A stretch of DNA of 64,000 nucleotides from Prado023 sp963777855 (GCA_963777855.1 CAVZRW010000011.1:186001-250000); one strand, 5' to 3'; shown: positions 29,040-37,474, counted from the first letter of the stretch. Numbers and translations are program-made. Notes: a model not told the origin generated them from the sequence alone.

Positions 29040-29576
29040 CCGATGAGCCGCACGTTCCACGTGCGGGGTGTACGGGGCTGGTGTCGCGCGAGCCAGAGCG
29101 CCGGCGTGCCACGCGACTCCGAGCACCAGCCCCGCCGCCGGGGCGACGAAATGGCTCACCCAGCCCGCGGCTGAGAGGTCCAGGGCCCGGACGAGCACGT
29201 CGAGGACGGCGACGACCGCGATGGCTGCGACCAGCAGCAGCCACCCCACGCGGTTCCAGGCGGAGATCATCGGCACTGCGAGCACGAGCAGCAGCAGGTA
29301 GACCGGCAGGAACCACCGTTGCAGGGCGACCCCCCAGCCGACCTGGGCCAGGACCTTGGGCGGCGCGTCCAGCAGGACTGCCACGCCGACCGCGCCAGCC
29401 ATGATCCCGACGAACCATGTGTCGCAGCAACCCGTACGAACCTGGCGTGCGTCCAGCCCGCCCAGTGGCCACCGCGGACCGCCGTCCGCACACCAGACAC
29501 GAACACGGTCAAGCAGTGCGGGGCTCACGCCGGCGCGCCGTGATAGGTGCCTTGACCCTGGGCGGCTCGTAAACAT
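28764..29576 (-). CDS. Putative integral membrane protein
   Basis: The convincing part runs from about 29402 to 29030 on the minus strand: three to four hydrophobic helices (FLPVYLLLLVLAVPMISAW, VGWLLLVAAIAVVAVLDVLV, FVAPAAGLVLGVAWHAGAL). Family unknown. The frame stays open for a further 270 bases antisense to the GGDEF-EAL gene, and those residues look like a shadow, so the true stop may be hidden by a frameshift near 29040. The start may be ATG 29576 or ATG 29402; the latter gives a protein that begins directly before a helix. Treat the ends as uncertain. Confidence 0.45.
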   Translation of the reverse strand: MFTSRPGSRHLSRRAGVSPALLDRVRVWCADGGPRWPLGGLDARQVRTGCCDTWFVGIMAGAVGVAVLLDAPPKVLAQVGWGVALQRWFLPVYLLLLVLAVPMISAWNRVGWLLLVAAIAVVAVLDVLVRALDLSAAGWVSHFVAPAAGLVLGVAWHAGALARATPAPYTPHVERAAHRSRGCADQKAGQTRGRNWSREQVALAVFAAELGQVVPLALRLDALGNHAEAKAVRHRDHGAHQRGIPNLGYCPDERSVNLQRVNREHRQPGQ

Positions 29577-29679
29577 GAGCAGACCGAGGATCCACCGGCC
29601 CAGGCGCGCCGGGTGGTCCGATGGGCCTGGCAGAAGACCGCCTACCGCGGTCCCATCAGCACCCCGGGTGTCCCGCGAG

Positions 29680-30075
29680 TCACCGCGGGGGGGGGTCGGC
29701 CTCAGTGGACGCCTGCGGTGCGCCGCGGGGCGCCGTGGCGTGCCCGATGGCGTGCATCGGGTTGCTCGGCAGCGCCCCGAGTTGGGTCAGTCGGGTGCAG
29801 AACCTGTTCCAGCTCGACCAGGCCCGGGTCACCGTGGGGGCCGCGCGGTCCGCGGCGTAGGCGGTGAACCCGGCCTGCTGGCGGGCCACGGTCAGGTCGG
29901 CGACCCACAGCGTGGCCGGGTCTTCGGCCATCAGCGCGCTGACCTGCGTCAGGTCGCTGCGGTAGGCCACCACCGTCGCCTGCGCGGCCTAGAGCGCCTG
30001 CAGGTGGTTCAGGAACCCCTCGATCGCCACGGTCAGCGCGGTGCCCGGGCTCACCGGGGAAGTCGTGTCCGCCAC
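29680..30075 (-). pseudogene. Tyrosine recombinase (phage integrase) N-terminal remnant
   Basis: From GTG 30075 the minus strand reads VADTTSPVSPGTALTVAIEG, FLNHLQAL, then an in-frame TAG, then AAQATVVAYRSDLTQVSALM and a stretch ending LTQLGALPSNPMHAI. This is the SAM-like core-binding domain of tyrosine recombinases (TVxAYRxDL, LP.NP at the end). The catalytic domain with the R-H-R-Y residues is absent: after NPMHAI the chain ends in unrelated Arg/Pro-rich residues at 29680. One amber stop plus loss of the catalytic half make it a pseudogene, probably left from an integrated element. The inverted repeat at 30098-30127 is adjacent. Confidence 0.7.
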
Positions 30076-30097
30076 GGCCGCCCCCTATCTCCGAATG

Positions 30098-30127
30098 AAC
30101 TCCCAATAATGACACTGATTGGGAGTT
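30098..30127. repeat. Perfect 10-bp inverted repeat beside integrase remnant
   Basis: Arms aactcccaat (30098-30107) and attgggagtt (30118-30127) are separated by ten bases. It is AT-richer than its surroundings and lies 23 bases upstream of the recombinase remnant start. It could be the remnant's recombination core or operator, or a terminator for the aldo/keto reductase gene ending at 30174; no T-tract follows. Confidence 0.6.
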
Positions 30128-30173
30128 CGGATCGGTAGGGCGGTTCTTGCAGGGGCTCGACCTCCCGGCCCGC

Positions 30174-31118
30174 TCAGATCCCCGCGGACACCTCGTCGAG
30201 TGCTGCCCGGATCTCCGCGGGCAGGGTCAGCTCCTCGGCGCGCAGCGCCCCGCGCAGCTGGGCCGCGGTGCGCGAGCCGAGCAGCACGGAGGCCACGCCG
30301 GGCCGGTCGCGCACCCAGGCGATGGCCACATCCACCGGTGCCACCCCCAGGCCCTCCGCCGCCGTGCACACCGCGTCGACCACGCGGCGGTGCTGGACCG
30401 TGAGGTACTCGCTGACGAAGCCGCCGAGGTGCGGGGAGGCGCCCCGGGAGTCCGCAGGAGTGCCGTGGCGGTACTTGCCGGTGAGCACGCCGCGCCCGAT
30501 CGGTGACCACGCGAGGATCCCCGCGCCCACGGCCTGGGCGGCGGCCAGGGTGTCGACCTCCGTGCTGCGCGCGAGCAGCGAGTACTCCACCTCGTTGGCC
30601 ACCAGGGCCAGCCCGTGGCGGTGCTCGGCCCCGGCAGCGGCCAGCGCCATCTGCCACGGGCGGTAGTTGGAGACACCCACGTAGCGGGCCTTGCCCGACT
30701 GCTGGGCCGCAGCCATCGCGTGCAGGGTCTCCTCGATCGGGGTCGCGTCGTCCCAGCCGTGCACCAGCCACAGGTCGACGAAGTCGGTGCCCAGCCGGGT
30801 CAGGGAGCCCTCGAGTGCGCGCAGGAGGTGCCGGCGCGAGGCGTCGAATCGGCGGTCGGCGCTGCGCCTGCCCCCGGCCTTGGTCACGATGACGACCTCG
30901 TCGCGGACCCCGGCCTCGTTCACGAGCGTGCCGAGCAGCTCCTCGGCGGCGCCCGAGGCGTACACGTCGGCGGTGTCGAACAGCGTGCCGCCGGCCTCGA
31001 CGAACAGGCTGAACTGGTCGCGCGCCTCGTACTCGTCGGTGTCACGGCCCCAGGTCATCGTGCCGAGTCCCGTACTGCTGACCTGCAGCCCGCTGCGCCC
31101 TACCGCCCTGCTCTCCAT
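30174..31118 (-). CDS. Aldo/keto reductase
   Basis: A 314-residue NADPH-dependent oxidoreductase with a TIM barrel. The catalytic tetrad is visible: Asp48 and Tyr53 in FDTADVY, Lys80 in IVTKAG and His120 in WLVHGWD. The cofactor-binding end has VLLGSRTAAQL, as in the YajO/Gfo-like and voltage-channel-beta-like AKR groups. The start ATG 31118 and length match the family. It is divergent from uppP. The physiological substrate is unknown; probable roles are aldehyde or sugar-ketone reduction. Confidence 0.9.
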   Translation of the reverse strand: MESRAVGRSGLQVSSTGLGTMTWGRDTDEYEARDQFSLFVEAGGTLFDTADVYASGAAEELLGTLVNEAGVRDEVVIVTKAGGRRSADRRFDASRRHLLRALEGSLTRLGTDFVDLWLVHGWDDATPIEETLHAMAAAQQSGKARYVGVSNYRPWQMALAAAGAEHRHGLALVANEVEYSLLARSTEVDTLAAAQAVGAGILAWSPIGRGVLTGKYRHGTPADSRGASPHLGGFVSEYLTVQHRRVVDAVCTAAEGLGVAPVDVAIAWVRDRPGVASVLLGSRTAAQLRGALRAEELTLPAEIRAALDEVSAGI

Positions 31119-31220
31119 GGCCCGGAACGGTAGCGGGTCCGCGGGGGAGCGCCGGCCAGGGGCTAGGCTCGGCGCGGCGCAGCCGGGCTCGGTGGCCGCG
31201 CCCTCTACCTGGAGGACCGC

Positions 31221-31277
31221 ATGCCCGAATCCCGCCTGCCGCAGGCCAGCCCGACCCGGTCCGGGGTTCGGCGATGA
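31221..31277 (+). CDS. 18-codon leader ORF coupled to uppP
   Basis: ATG 31221 is five bases after a strong ggagg (31211-31215) and encodes MPESRLPQASPTRSGVRR, ending at TGA 31275-31277. The stop overlaps the uppP ATG (31274) in an ATGA arrangement. uppP itself has only a weak ribosome site, so ribosomes finishing this leader probably re-initiate on uppP. It may be a translational coupler or an attenuating leader peptide; a sequence error joining it to uppP as one frame is the alternative. Confidence 0.5.
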   Translation: MPESRLPQASPTRSGVRR

Positions 31278-32140
31278 TCGCTACGCTGGCCGCCGCGGCC
31301 GAGACTGCCCCCGAGCCGGTCACCTGGTTCCAGGCGGTGATCCTGGGAGTCCTCCAGGGCCTGACCGAGTTCCTGCCGATCTCCAGCAGCGCGCACCTGC
31401 TGATCTTCAGCCAGATCTTCGGCTGGAGCGATCCCGGTGCGGCGTTCACCGCGGTCACCCAGATCGGTACCGAGACCGCGGTGCTCATCTACTTCCGCCA
31501 CGACATCGCCCGCATCATCCGGGCCTGGTTCGGCCAGTTCACCGACTCCTCGCTGCGCGGCACGGCCGACGTGCGCCTGGGCTGGCTGGTCATCTGGGGC
31601 ACCATCCCGATCGCGCTGCTGGGCTTCGTGTTCTCCGACCAGATCGAGACGGTCGCGCGCAACCTGTGGCTGGTGGCCTGCACGCTGATCCTGTTCGGCA
31701 TCATCCTGGGCATCGCCGATCGCACGGCGCGCGCGTTCCGTGGCCTGGACGACCTCACGATCCCGCACGGCCTGGTCTATGGCGCCTGCCAGGCGCTGGC
31801 CCTGATCCCGGGCGTCTCGCGCTCGGGCGCCACGATCTCCGCCGGCCTGTTCATGGGCTACACCCGCGAGGCGGCCACCCGGTACGCGTTCCTGCTGGCC
31901 ATCCCCGCCGTGCTGGCCTCGGGGCTCTACCAGGCGCTGGACATCGGCAGCGACCCTGCCGTGTCGTGGGGGCCGACGATCCTGGCCACGATCATCGCCT
32001 TCGCCGTGGGATACGCGGTGATCGCGTGGCTGATCCGTTACGTGTCGACCAACTCCTACATGCCGTTCGTGATCTACCGGATCGGCCTGGGCCTGCTCGT
32101 GCTGGGCCTGCTCATGACCGGGGTGCTCACCTCCAGCTGA
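31274..32140 (+). CDS. uppP: Undecaprenyl-diphosphatase UppP (BacA)
   Basis: A 288-residue membrane enzyme that dephosphorylates undecaprenyl diphosphate to recycle the lipid carrier for cell-wall synthesis; overexpression gives bacitracin resistance. Family motifs are intact: QGLTEFLPISSSAHL (about residues 26-40), with the catalytic Glu and Ser, and PGVSRSGATI (about 178-187), with the catalytic Arg. About eight hydrophobic helices are present. The first 20 residues are a short extracytoplasmic tail. The start codon overlaps the stop of an 18-codon leader with a strong Shine-Dalgarno sequence. Confidence 0.95.
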   Translation: MIATLAAAAETAPEPVTWFQAVILGVLQGLTEFLPISSSAHLLIFSQIFGWSDPGAAFTAVTQIGTETAVLIYFRHDIARIIRAWFGQFTDSSLRGTADVRLGWLVIWGTIPIALLGFVFSDQIETVARNLWLVACTLILFGIILGIADRTARAFRGLDDLTIPHGLVYGACQALALIPGVSRSGATISAGLFMGYTREAATRYAFLLAIPAVLASGLYQALDIGSDPAVSWGPTILATIIAFAVGYAVIAWLIRYVSTNSYMPFVIYRIGLGLLVLGLLMTGVLTSS

Positions 32141-32221
32141 CCGGGCATCCGAGTGCCCTCGCCGCGCAGTGGGATGCGCGCGGGCGCCTGGCCGGCCAGC
32201 GGTGCGGCGGGATCTCCCCGC

Positions 32222-33259
32222 CTACAGCCAGTCGGAGCGCTTGAACGCCCGGTACATGAGCGCCAGCGACCCGGCCATCGCCAGCAGCACCATCGGGTAG
32301 CCGTAGCGCCACGACAGCTCAGGCATGTACTGGAAGTTCATGCCGTAGATGCCCGCCATCGCCGTGGGCACCGCCAGCATCGCCGCCCAGGCCGCGATCT
32401 TGCGCATGTCGGTGTTCTGCTGCAGGCCCAGCCGTGAGTTGGAGGCCTGCAGCATCGTGACCAGCAGGCTCTCGTAGCCCTCCACGGCGTCGTTGGCGCG
32501 CAGCAGGTGGTCGCCGACGTCGTGGAAGTACGCCCGCAGCGACTCCGGGATGTTCTCCATGCTGCCGGCCACCAGCCGCTGGGCCAGCGGCACCAGTGGT
32601 GCGACCGCGCGGCGCATCTCGAGGTTCTCGCGCTTGAGCAGGTAGATCGCCGCGCTGTCGTCGGTGATCGTGGGGGAGAACACGTGCTCCTCGATGGTGT
32701 CGAGGTCGCGGCCGATCTCGTCGGCGGCCTCGAGGTAGTCGTCGACGATCGCATCGATGATCGCGTGCACCGCTGCCAGGGGACCGTGGGCCAGGAAGGC
32801 GGGGTCGGCCACGGTCTTGGCGCGCACCCGGGCCAGGGCGCCGACCGGGCCCAGGCGCACGGTCACCACGAACGAGGGCCCGATGAGCAGCGTGATCTGG
32901 CCGGTCTCGATGGAGGACGTGTCCTCCTCGTAGCTGACGATCTTGAACAGGATCAGCGCGGTGCGCCCGTCGGGGCTGAACTCGGCCTTGGCGCGCTGGC
33001 GCGGGTTGAGCGCGTCGTCGATCCACAGCGCGTTGATGCCCAGGACGTCGGCCAGGGACTCCAGCTCGGTGCGCGTCGGGGCGGCCAGGGCCATCCACAG
33101 GAAGTCCGACCGGTCGTCACTGGCGCGCGCGTACATGGCGCTGGTCAGGGCCACCGCGTCCGGGGTCAACGTGCCCGCAGCCCGGATCACCTGCGAGTGC
33201 CCCGTATCCACCTCGACGCCGTTGCAGTACCGGCCCATGCCCACGATCACGCTGCGCAT
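32222..33259 (-). CDS. corA: CorA-family magnesium/cobalt transporter
   Basis: A 345-residue channel protein. The signature YGMNF (in IYGMNFQYMPEL) closes the first of two C-terminal transmembrane helices; the second is YPMVLLAMAGSLALMYRAF, followed by the short basic tail KRSDWL. The long N-terminal cytoplasmic domain is alpha/beta then helical, as usual. It forms a pentameric Mg2+ channel. The ATG at 33259 was preferred to a GTG at 33274; they differ by five residues. It is divergent from the histidine phosphatase gene across 43 bases, so both promoters are compact. Confidence 0.92.
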   Translation of the reverse strand: MRSVIVGMGRYCNGVEVDTGHSQVIRAAGTLTPDAVALTSAMYARASDDRSDFLWMALAAPTRTELESLADVLGINALWIDDALNPRQRAKAEFSPDGRTALILFKIVSYEEDTSSIETGQITLLIGPSFVVTVRLGPVGALARVRAKTVADPAFLAHGPLAAVHAIIDAIVDDYLEAADEIGRDLDTIEEHVFSPTITDDSAAIYLLKRENLEMRRAVAPLVPLAQRLVAGSMENIPESLRAYFHDVGDHLLRANDAVEGYESLLVTMLQASNSRLGLQQNTDMRKIAAWAAMLAVPTAMAGIYGMNFQYMPELSWRYGYPMVLLAMAGSLALMYRAFKRSDWL

Positions 33260-33302
33260 GATGCCACCGCGCACCCCCGATGGGGGTGGCTACTCTGACG
33301 CC

Positions 33303-33959
33303 GTGACCACGATCCTTCTCGTCCGGCACGGGCGCACCGCCGCCAACGCCAGCGGAACGCTGGCCGGGCGCACCCCGGGGGTGACCCTCGACGCCACCGG
33401 CCGACGCCAGGCCCGCAGCCTGGGCACCCGCTTGCGCGAGGTGCCGCTGACCGCGATCGTGCACTCCCCGCTGGAGCGCTGCGTGCAGACGGCGGGCGCG
33501 CTGGCCGCCGCCCGCGCCGAGCCCGTCGCGCTGCACGCCGAGGACCGGCTGACCGAGTGCGACTACGGCCAGTGGACCGGTGGCGCGCTGGCCGAGCTGG
33601 CCAAGGAGCCCCTGTGGGAGACGATCCAGGCCCAGCCCTCGGCGGTCACGTTCCCCGGCGGGGAGTCGATGCAGGCGATGGCCGACCGGGCGGTGGCCGC
33701 GGTGGCCGACTGGTCGGCCCGGCACCCTGACGGTGTGCTCGCGCTGGTCTCGCACGGCGACGTGATCAAGGCGGTGCTCTCCCACGCCCTGGGCCAGCCG
33801 CTCGACGAGTTCCAGCGGATCGCCGTCGGGCCCGCATCGTTGAGCATCGTGCGCTGGGGGACGCCGCGGGCGATGGTGCTGCGGATGAACGACACCGGCC
33901 GAGCCCTGCCCGCGCTGGCCACCTCGGGCCGCCCGACGGTCGGCGGAGGTGCGGGCTAG
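33303..33959 (+). CDS. Histidine phosphatase (MSMEG_4193-type putative phosphomutase)
   Basis: A 218-residue cytoplasmic protein of the histidine phosphatase superfamily. Phosphorylated His is in LLVRHGRTAAN at the N-terminus; the other pocket residues are in SPLERCVQTA, TECDYGQWTG and VSHGDVIKA. GTG 33303 is the start because the RHG strand must begin there. With the next two genes it forms a trio that recurs in actinobacteria, where it often neighbours the mycothiol ligase gene mshC; mshC is not seen here. The biochemical substrate is unestablished. Confidence 0.9.
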   Translation: MTTILLVRHGRTAANASGTLAGRTPGVTLDATGRRQARSLGTRLREVPLTAIVHSPLERCVQTAGALAAARAEPVALHAEDRLTECDYGQWTGGALAELAKEPLWETIQAQPSAVTFPGGESMQAMADRAVAAVADWSARHPDGVLALVSHGDVIKAVLSHALGQPLDEFQRIAVGPASLSIVRWGTPRAMVLRMNDTGRALPALATSGRPTVGGGAG

Positions 33960-33969
33960 TCTGGCGACC

Positions 33970-34515
33970 ATGGCCCGCCAGATCCTCGTCCACGACCCGG
34001 TGGAGCGCTTCGTGGTGGGCACCGTGGGGATGCCCGGTGAGCGCACGTTCTTCATCCAGGCCCGCACGGGCTCGCTGATCAGCAGCGTCGCGCTGGAGAA
34101 GCAGCAGGTCTCGTTGCTGGCCGACCGCGTGGCCGACGTGCTGGCCGACGTGGGTCGGCGCTTCGACGTGGAGGTGCCCGGCCCCGGGCCGCTGGACCTC
34201 GAGGCCCTCGAGGTGCCGCTGGTGGAGGAGTTCCGGGTCGGGGCGATCGCCTTCGGCTGGGACCCGGCCACCGACCAGATGCTGTTCGAGCTGCACGCGA
34301 CCACCGGCGACGACGACCTCGACCCGACCGAGCTCGCCGACTCCGACGACGGCCCCCCGCTGCTGCGCGTGCGGGCCTCGCTGCGCCAGGCCGTGGACTT
34401 CGTCGAGCGGGCGCGCAAGGTGGTGGCCGCGGGCCGCCCGCCGTGCCCGTTCTGCCAGCAGCCCCTGGACCCGGCCGGGCACATCTGCCCCCGGGCCAAC
34501 GGGTACCGCCGGTGA
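33970..34515 (+). CDS. DUF3090 family protein
   Basis: A 181-residue soluble protein beginning MARQILVHDPVERFVVGTVG, the DUF3090 consensus. The C-terminus has a zinc-ribbon-like CPFCQQPL...GHICPR pair of Cys knuckles. It starts ten bases after the phosphatase stop, and its own stop overlaps the next GTG, so the three genes are co-translated. The function is unknown; the conserved trio suggests one cytoplasmic process. Confidence 0.92.
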   Translation: MARQILVHDPVERFVVGTVGMPGERTFFIQARTGSLISSVALEKQQVSLLADRVADVLADVGRRFDVEVPGPGPLDLEALEVPLVEEFRVGAIAFGWDPATDQMLFELHATTGDDDLDPTELADSDDGPPLLRVRASLRQAVDFVERARKVVAAGRPPCPFCQQPLDPAGHICPRANGYRR

Positions 34516-35297
34516 CCGACCTGCGCGGGGCCCTCGAGGGGGCCGACCTGCAGGTGGTCGGGCAGCTGGCCGACGCATCCAACCTCGCGCTGCTGTGCCA
34601 GGTCCCGACCGCTGACGGGCTGCGGCGCTGCATCTACAAGCCGGTGGCCGGCGAGCGCCCCCTGTGGGACTTCCCCGGTGCGGCGCTGGCCGCCCGCGAG
34701 GTGCTGACGGCGCAGCTGGCCGCGGCCCTGGGCTGGGACCTGCTGCCCACCACCGTGTGGCGCGCCGACGGCCCGCACGGTCCGGGGATGTGCCAGGAGT
34801 GGGTCGAGGCGGTGGAGCCCTGGCCGGTGGGGCTGTTCACCGAGGACGCGCTGCCCCCGGCGTGGCGGGCCGTCGCCGAGGGCAGGACCGCGGACGGCTC
34901 GCTGGTGGTGCTGGCCCATGAGGACTCCGCCGACCTGCAGCGCCTGGCCGTGCTGGACGCGATCGTGAACAACGCCGACCGCAAGGGCGGGCACGTGCTG
35001 CGCGACGCCGCGGGCCGGCTGCGCGGCATCGACCACGGGGTGACGTTCCACGCCGAGCCGAAGCTGCGCACAGTGCTCTGGGGCTGGGCCGGGGACCCCC
35101 TGCCCGAGGCGGTGCTCGCCGAGGTGGGTGCCGGTCGTGAGGCGGCTCTCGCGGTGGTGGCCGACGGCCTGGAGGAGGAGTGGGTCACCGAGGCCGAGGC
35201 CGTGGCGACGGCCGGACGCGTCGATGAGCTGGTGCGCGCGGGACGGTTCCCCATGCCGGGCGCCGACTGGCCGAGCCTGCCCTGGCCGCCGATGTAG
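34512..35297 (+). CDS. SCO1664-family protein, PI3/4-kinase-like fold
   Basis: A 261-residue protein starting at GTG 34512, overlapping the DUF3090 stop by GTGA. The sequence has the kinase-like pattern of PI3/4-kinase-related bacterial proteins: the ATP-binding Lys strand RRCIYKPVAGER, the catalytic-loop-like DAIVNNADRKGGHVL and the DFG-like GIDHGVTF. It may phosphorylate a protein or small molecule, or be inactive. It is the last gene of the conserved trio. Family assignment is firm, activity is not demonstrated. Confidence 0.9.
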   Translation: MTDLRGALEGADLQVVGQLADASNLALLCQVPTADGLRRCIYKPVAGERPLWDFPGAALAAREVLTAQLAAALGWDLLPTTVWRADGPHGPGMCQEWVEAVEPWPVGLFTEDALPPAWRAVAEGRTADGSLVVLAHEDSADLQRLAVLDAIVNNADRKGGHVLRDAAGRLRGIDHGVTFHAEPKLRTVLWGWAGDPLPEAVLAEVGAGREAALAVVADGLEEEWVTEAEAVATAGRVDELVRAGRFPMPGADWPSLPWPPM

Positions 35298-35422
35298 GGG
35301 GTGCTGGACGGGGCGTCGACTTGCGCCAGCCCGATGTAGACCGGACGGGTGCTGTCGGGCTCGTGCACCGGGAGGGCCGGGGCGCGCCCGCCGGGGCCTG
35401 CGTCGCAGCCGCACGTCGCGGC

Positions 35423-36019
35423 TCAGCCGGCGACCACGCCCCCCGTCGTGCCGTCGACGAGCAGGTCCGCCGCTGCGCGCGTGCCATCGGCGGCGAAGTG
35501 CGCGGCCTCGTGCGCCTGCCACGCCCGCCACTGCGCTTCCATAGGCGCTCCGTCGCGGGCCAAGCCCCGGGTCAGGCGCAGGTCAGCGGGGGCCTCGACC
35601 CACACCACCAGTGCGGCGCGCTCGCGGATCACCTGCGACGCGCTGCCGCAGCCCTCGAGGATCACCACGGGCGCGGCGGGAACGTCCACCCAGTCGGCGA
35701 ATCGGCCCGCGACCCAGTCGTAGCGCGGGTGCCGGCCGGCCCGCCCCGCCGCCCAGGGGTCGAGCAGCCACCCCTCGATGCGCAGTCCGAGCGGCTGCCC
35801 GAGCACCTGGCCCCACCCCTCGTAGAGGTCGTCCATGTGGACCACCGGCACCTCGGGTGTCGCCCCGGCCCCGGCGAGCGCCAGCGCGAGCGCGTTGGCC
35901 ACCGTGGTCTTGCCCGACCCCGCAGGACCATCGATGCAGACGACCTCCACCGGTCCGCAGCGCGGGGGTGCGGCGCGCACGGCGGCCAGGATCGGCGCGA
36001 GGTGATCGGCGGTGAGCAC
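35423..36019 (-). CDS. Uridine kinase-like P-loop protein
   Basis: A 198-residue cytoplasmic protein. The Walker A motif GPAGSGKTT is at about residues 29-37 and is followed by VVHMDDLYEGW, where the acidic residues line the acceptor nucleoside site of uridine/cytidine kinases and related proteins; a VVILEGCGSAS strand lies where phosphate transferases keep their Walker B element. The GTG at 36019 gives this length; a far longer frame reaching 36619 is antisense to the neighbouring gene. It is probably a nucleoside or other small-molecule kinase; substrate unknown. Confidence 0.82.
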   Translation of the reverse strand: MLTADHLAPILAAVRAAPPRCGPVEVVCIDGPAGSGKTTVANALALALAGAGATPEVPVVHMDDLYEGWGQVLGQPLGLRIEGWLLDPWAAGRAGRHPRYDWVAGRFADWVDVPAAPVVILEGCGSASQVIRERAALVVWVEAPADLRLTRGLARDGAPMEAQWRAWQAHEAAHFAADGTRAAADLLVDGTTGGVVAG

Positions 36020-36097
36020 GGGGCCATGATGGCGGGCGAGGGCCCGTCGTGCGGGCCCGAGGTTCCGATTCCGTGCGACCTCGGGCAGGGTAGGGCC

Positions 36098-36439
36098 ATG
36101 GTGTTCAAGCGAGTCGGCGACGGCTGTCCGTACCCCGACCACCGGCTGACCTCGCGGCAGTGGGCGGCAATCCGCCCGTCGCGCGTGCAGCTCTCGGAGC
36201 TGGTCACGACCCGCAGCCAGCTGGACCTGAGCATCCTGCTCGTGGACGACTCCACCTACTACGGCGACCTCTTCGCGCACGTCGTCTCGTGGCGCGGGGA
36301 CCTGTACCTCGAGGATGGCCTGCACCGGGCCCTCCGTGCGGCCCTGACCAGCCACGGCGACGCGATCCTGCACGCGCGCATCCTCGTGCTGCCCGACGAC
36401 GCCGAGCCCCGCGCGGCCGCCGCGACCGCGGCTCGCTGA
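36098..36439 (+). CDS. Conserved actinobacterial protein, ParB-like (113 aa)
   Basis: A 113-residue soluble protein starting at ATG 36098. The pattern DGCPYPDHRLTSRQWAAIRPSRVQLSELVTT, then a small acidic strand and DLYLEDGLHRALRAAL, recalls the ParB/sulfiredoxin-type fold in which a short LEDGxHR motif binds nucleotide or DNA. Closely similar short proteins are, from memory, common in actinobacteria, but no function is established. It is divergent from the kinase-like gene and 76 bases ahead of the hydrolase gene. Confidence 0.7.
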   Translation: MVFKRVGDGCPYPDHRLTSRQWAAIRPSRVQLSELVTTRSQLDLSILLVDDSTYYGDLFAHVVSWRGDLYLEDGLHRALRAALTSHGDAILHARILVLPDDAEPRAAAATAAR

Positions 36440-36515
36440 CCGCGACCGGCGCAGGCCCATCCTCGCCAGCCGACCCGGCCCGCCACGAACGCCGCGACTG
36501 GGGCAGGATCGCCCC

Positions 36516-37382
36516 ATGGAGATGCTGCACACCGACCGCGGGGACTTCGAGACGATCATCGAGGGGCCGGTGGACGGCCCCGTCGTGATCCTGCTGCACG
36601 GGTTCCCGGAGCTCAACATCTCGTGGCGGGCGCAGATCCCGGCCCTGGCCGAGGCGGGCTATCGGGTTCTGGCGCCCAACCAGCGCGGCTACGCGGGCTC
36701 GGTGCGCACCGGGTCCTACCTCACCGCCGACCTCGCCGCCGACGTGATCGCCATGCTCGACGCCGTGGACGCCGAGCGCGCGATCGTGGTCGGCCACGAC
36801 TGGGGCGGGGGAGTTGCCTGGACCGTGGCGCACCTCTACCCGGAGCGGGTCGAGGCGCTCGTGGCGATGAACTGCCCGCCGCCGCGGGTCCTGGTCGAGA
36901 ACCTCGTGAAGAACCCCCGGCAGCTGCGGCGCAGCTGGTACATGTTCTTCTTCCAGCTGCCCGTGCTGCCCGAGCGGTTCGTCAGCAAGGGGATGCCGGG
37001 GATGCTGCGCGGCGGCTCGTACGTGCGCGAGGTGTGGGACCGCGAGACCCTGACTCCCTACGCGCAGGCCTTCGCCACTCCCGCCGACGCCCACGGGCCG
37101 ATCAACTGGTACCGAGGTGCGTTCCGCTCCGCCCTGCGCCGGTCGTCGCGGGCGCTGACCCCGATCGCCGCGCCGGTGCTGATCATCTGGGGCACGCACG
37201 ACCAGTTCCTCGGCCAGGAGCTGCTCAGCCCGGAGTCGCTGCGCACGACCATGGCGTTCCCCAACGAGGCGACGGTCATCCCCATCGACAGCGCGGGGCA
37301 CTTCGTGCAGAACGAGGCACCCGAGGAGGTCACCGAGGCGCTGCTTGGCTGGCTGGCCACCATGGCGCCCGCTGCACCCTGA
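36516..37382 (+). CDS. Alpha/beta hydrolase, epoxide-hydrolase-like
   Basis: A 288-residue enzyme of the alpha/beta-hydrolase fold. The oxyanion-hole element HGFPE is at about 29-33, and the nucleophile is Asp in GHDWGGG (about 95-101) rather than Ser, which points to the epoxide hydrolase or haloalkane dehalogenase branch. The lid contains conserved Tyr in NWYRGAF, the acid Asp is in WGTHDQFLG, and the His is in SAGHFVQNEAP. Dehalogenase halide-binding Trp residues are not evident, so epoxide hydrolase is preferred. Start ATG 36516. Confidence 0.88.
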   Translation: MEMLHTDRGDFETIIEGPVDGPVVILLHGFPELNISWRAQIPALAEAGYRVLAPNQRGYAGSVRTGSYLTADLAADVIAMLDAVDAERAIVVGHDWGGGVAWTVAHLYPERVEALVAMNCPPPRVLVENLVKNPRQLRRSWYMFFFQLPVLPERFVSKGMPGMLRGGSYVREVWDRETLTPYAQAFATPADAHGPINWYRGAFRSALRRSSRALTPIAAPVLIIWGTHDQFLGQELLSPESLRTTMAFPNEATVIPIDSAGHFVQNEAPEEVTEALLGWLATMAPAAP

Positions 37383-37418
37383 GCCCAGCGGGCCTCGGCG
37401 GCGCCAACGCGCGCGCGC

Positions 37419-37474
37419 CCATGATCGGTGGTGGTTGGACCGCCTAGAGGTGGGGTAACCGCCACGGATCATGG
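37419..37474. repeat. Imperfect palindromic intergenic element, copy 2
   Basis: Left arm ccatgatcggtggtggtt (37419-37436) and right arm aaccgccacggatcatgg (37457-37474) pair at 16 of 18 positions; the loop contains ctag. Arm sequence and loop match the element at 4903-4950. It lies between the hydrolase stop and the P-type ATPase gene. Confidence 0.6.

Noticed and set aside
36020..36619. N-terminal extension of the kinase-like gene
   Set aside because: It is antisense to the 113-aa ParB-like gene, and the Walker A position fits the GTG at 36019.
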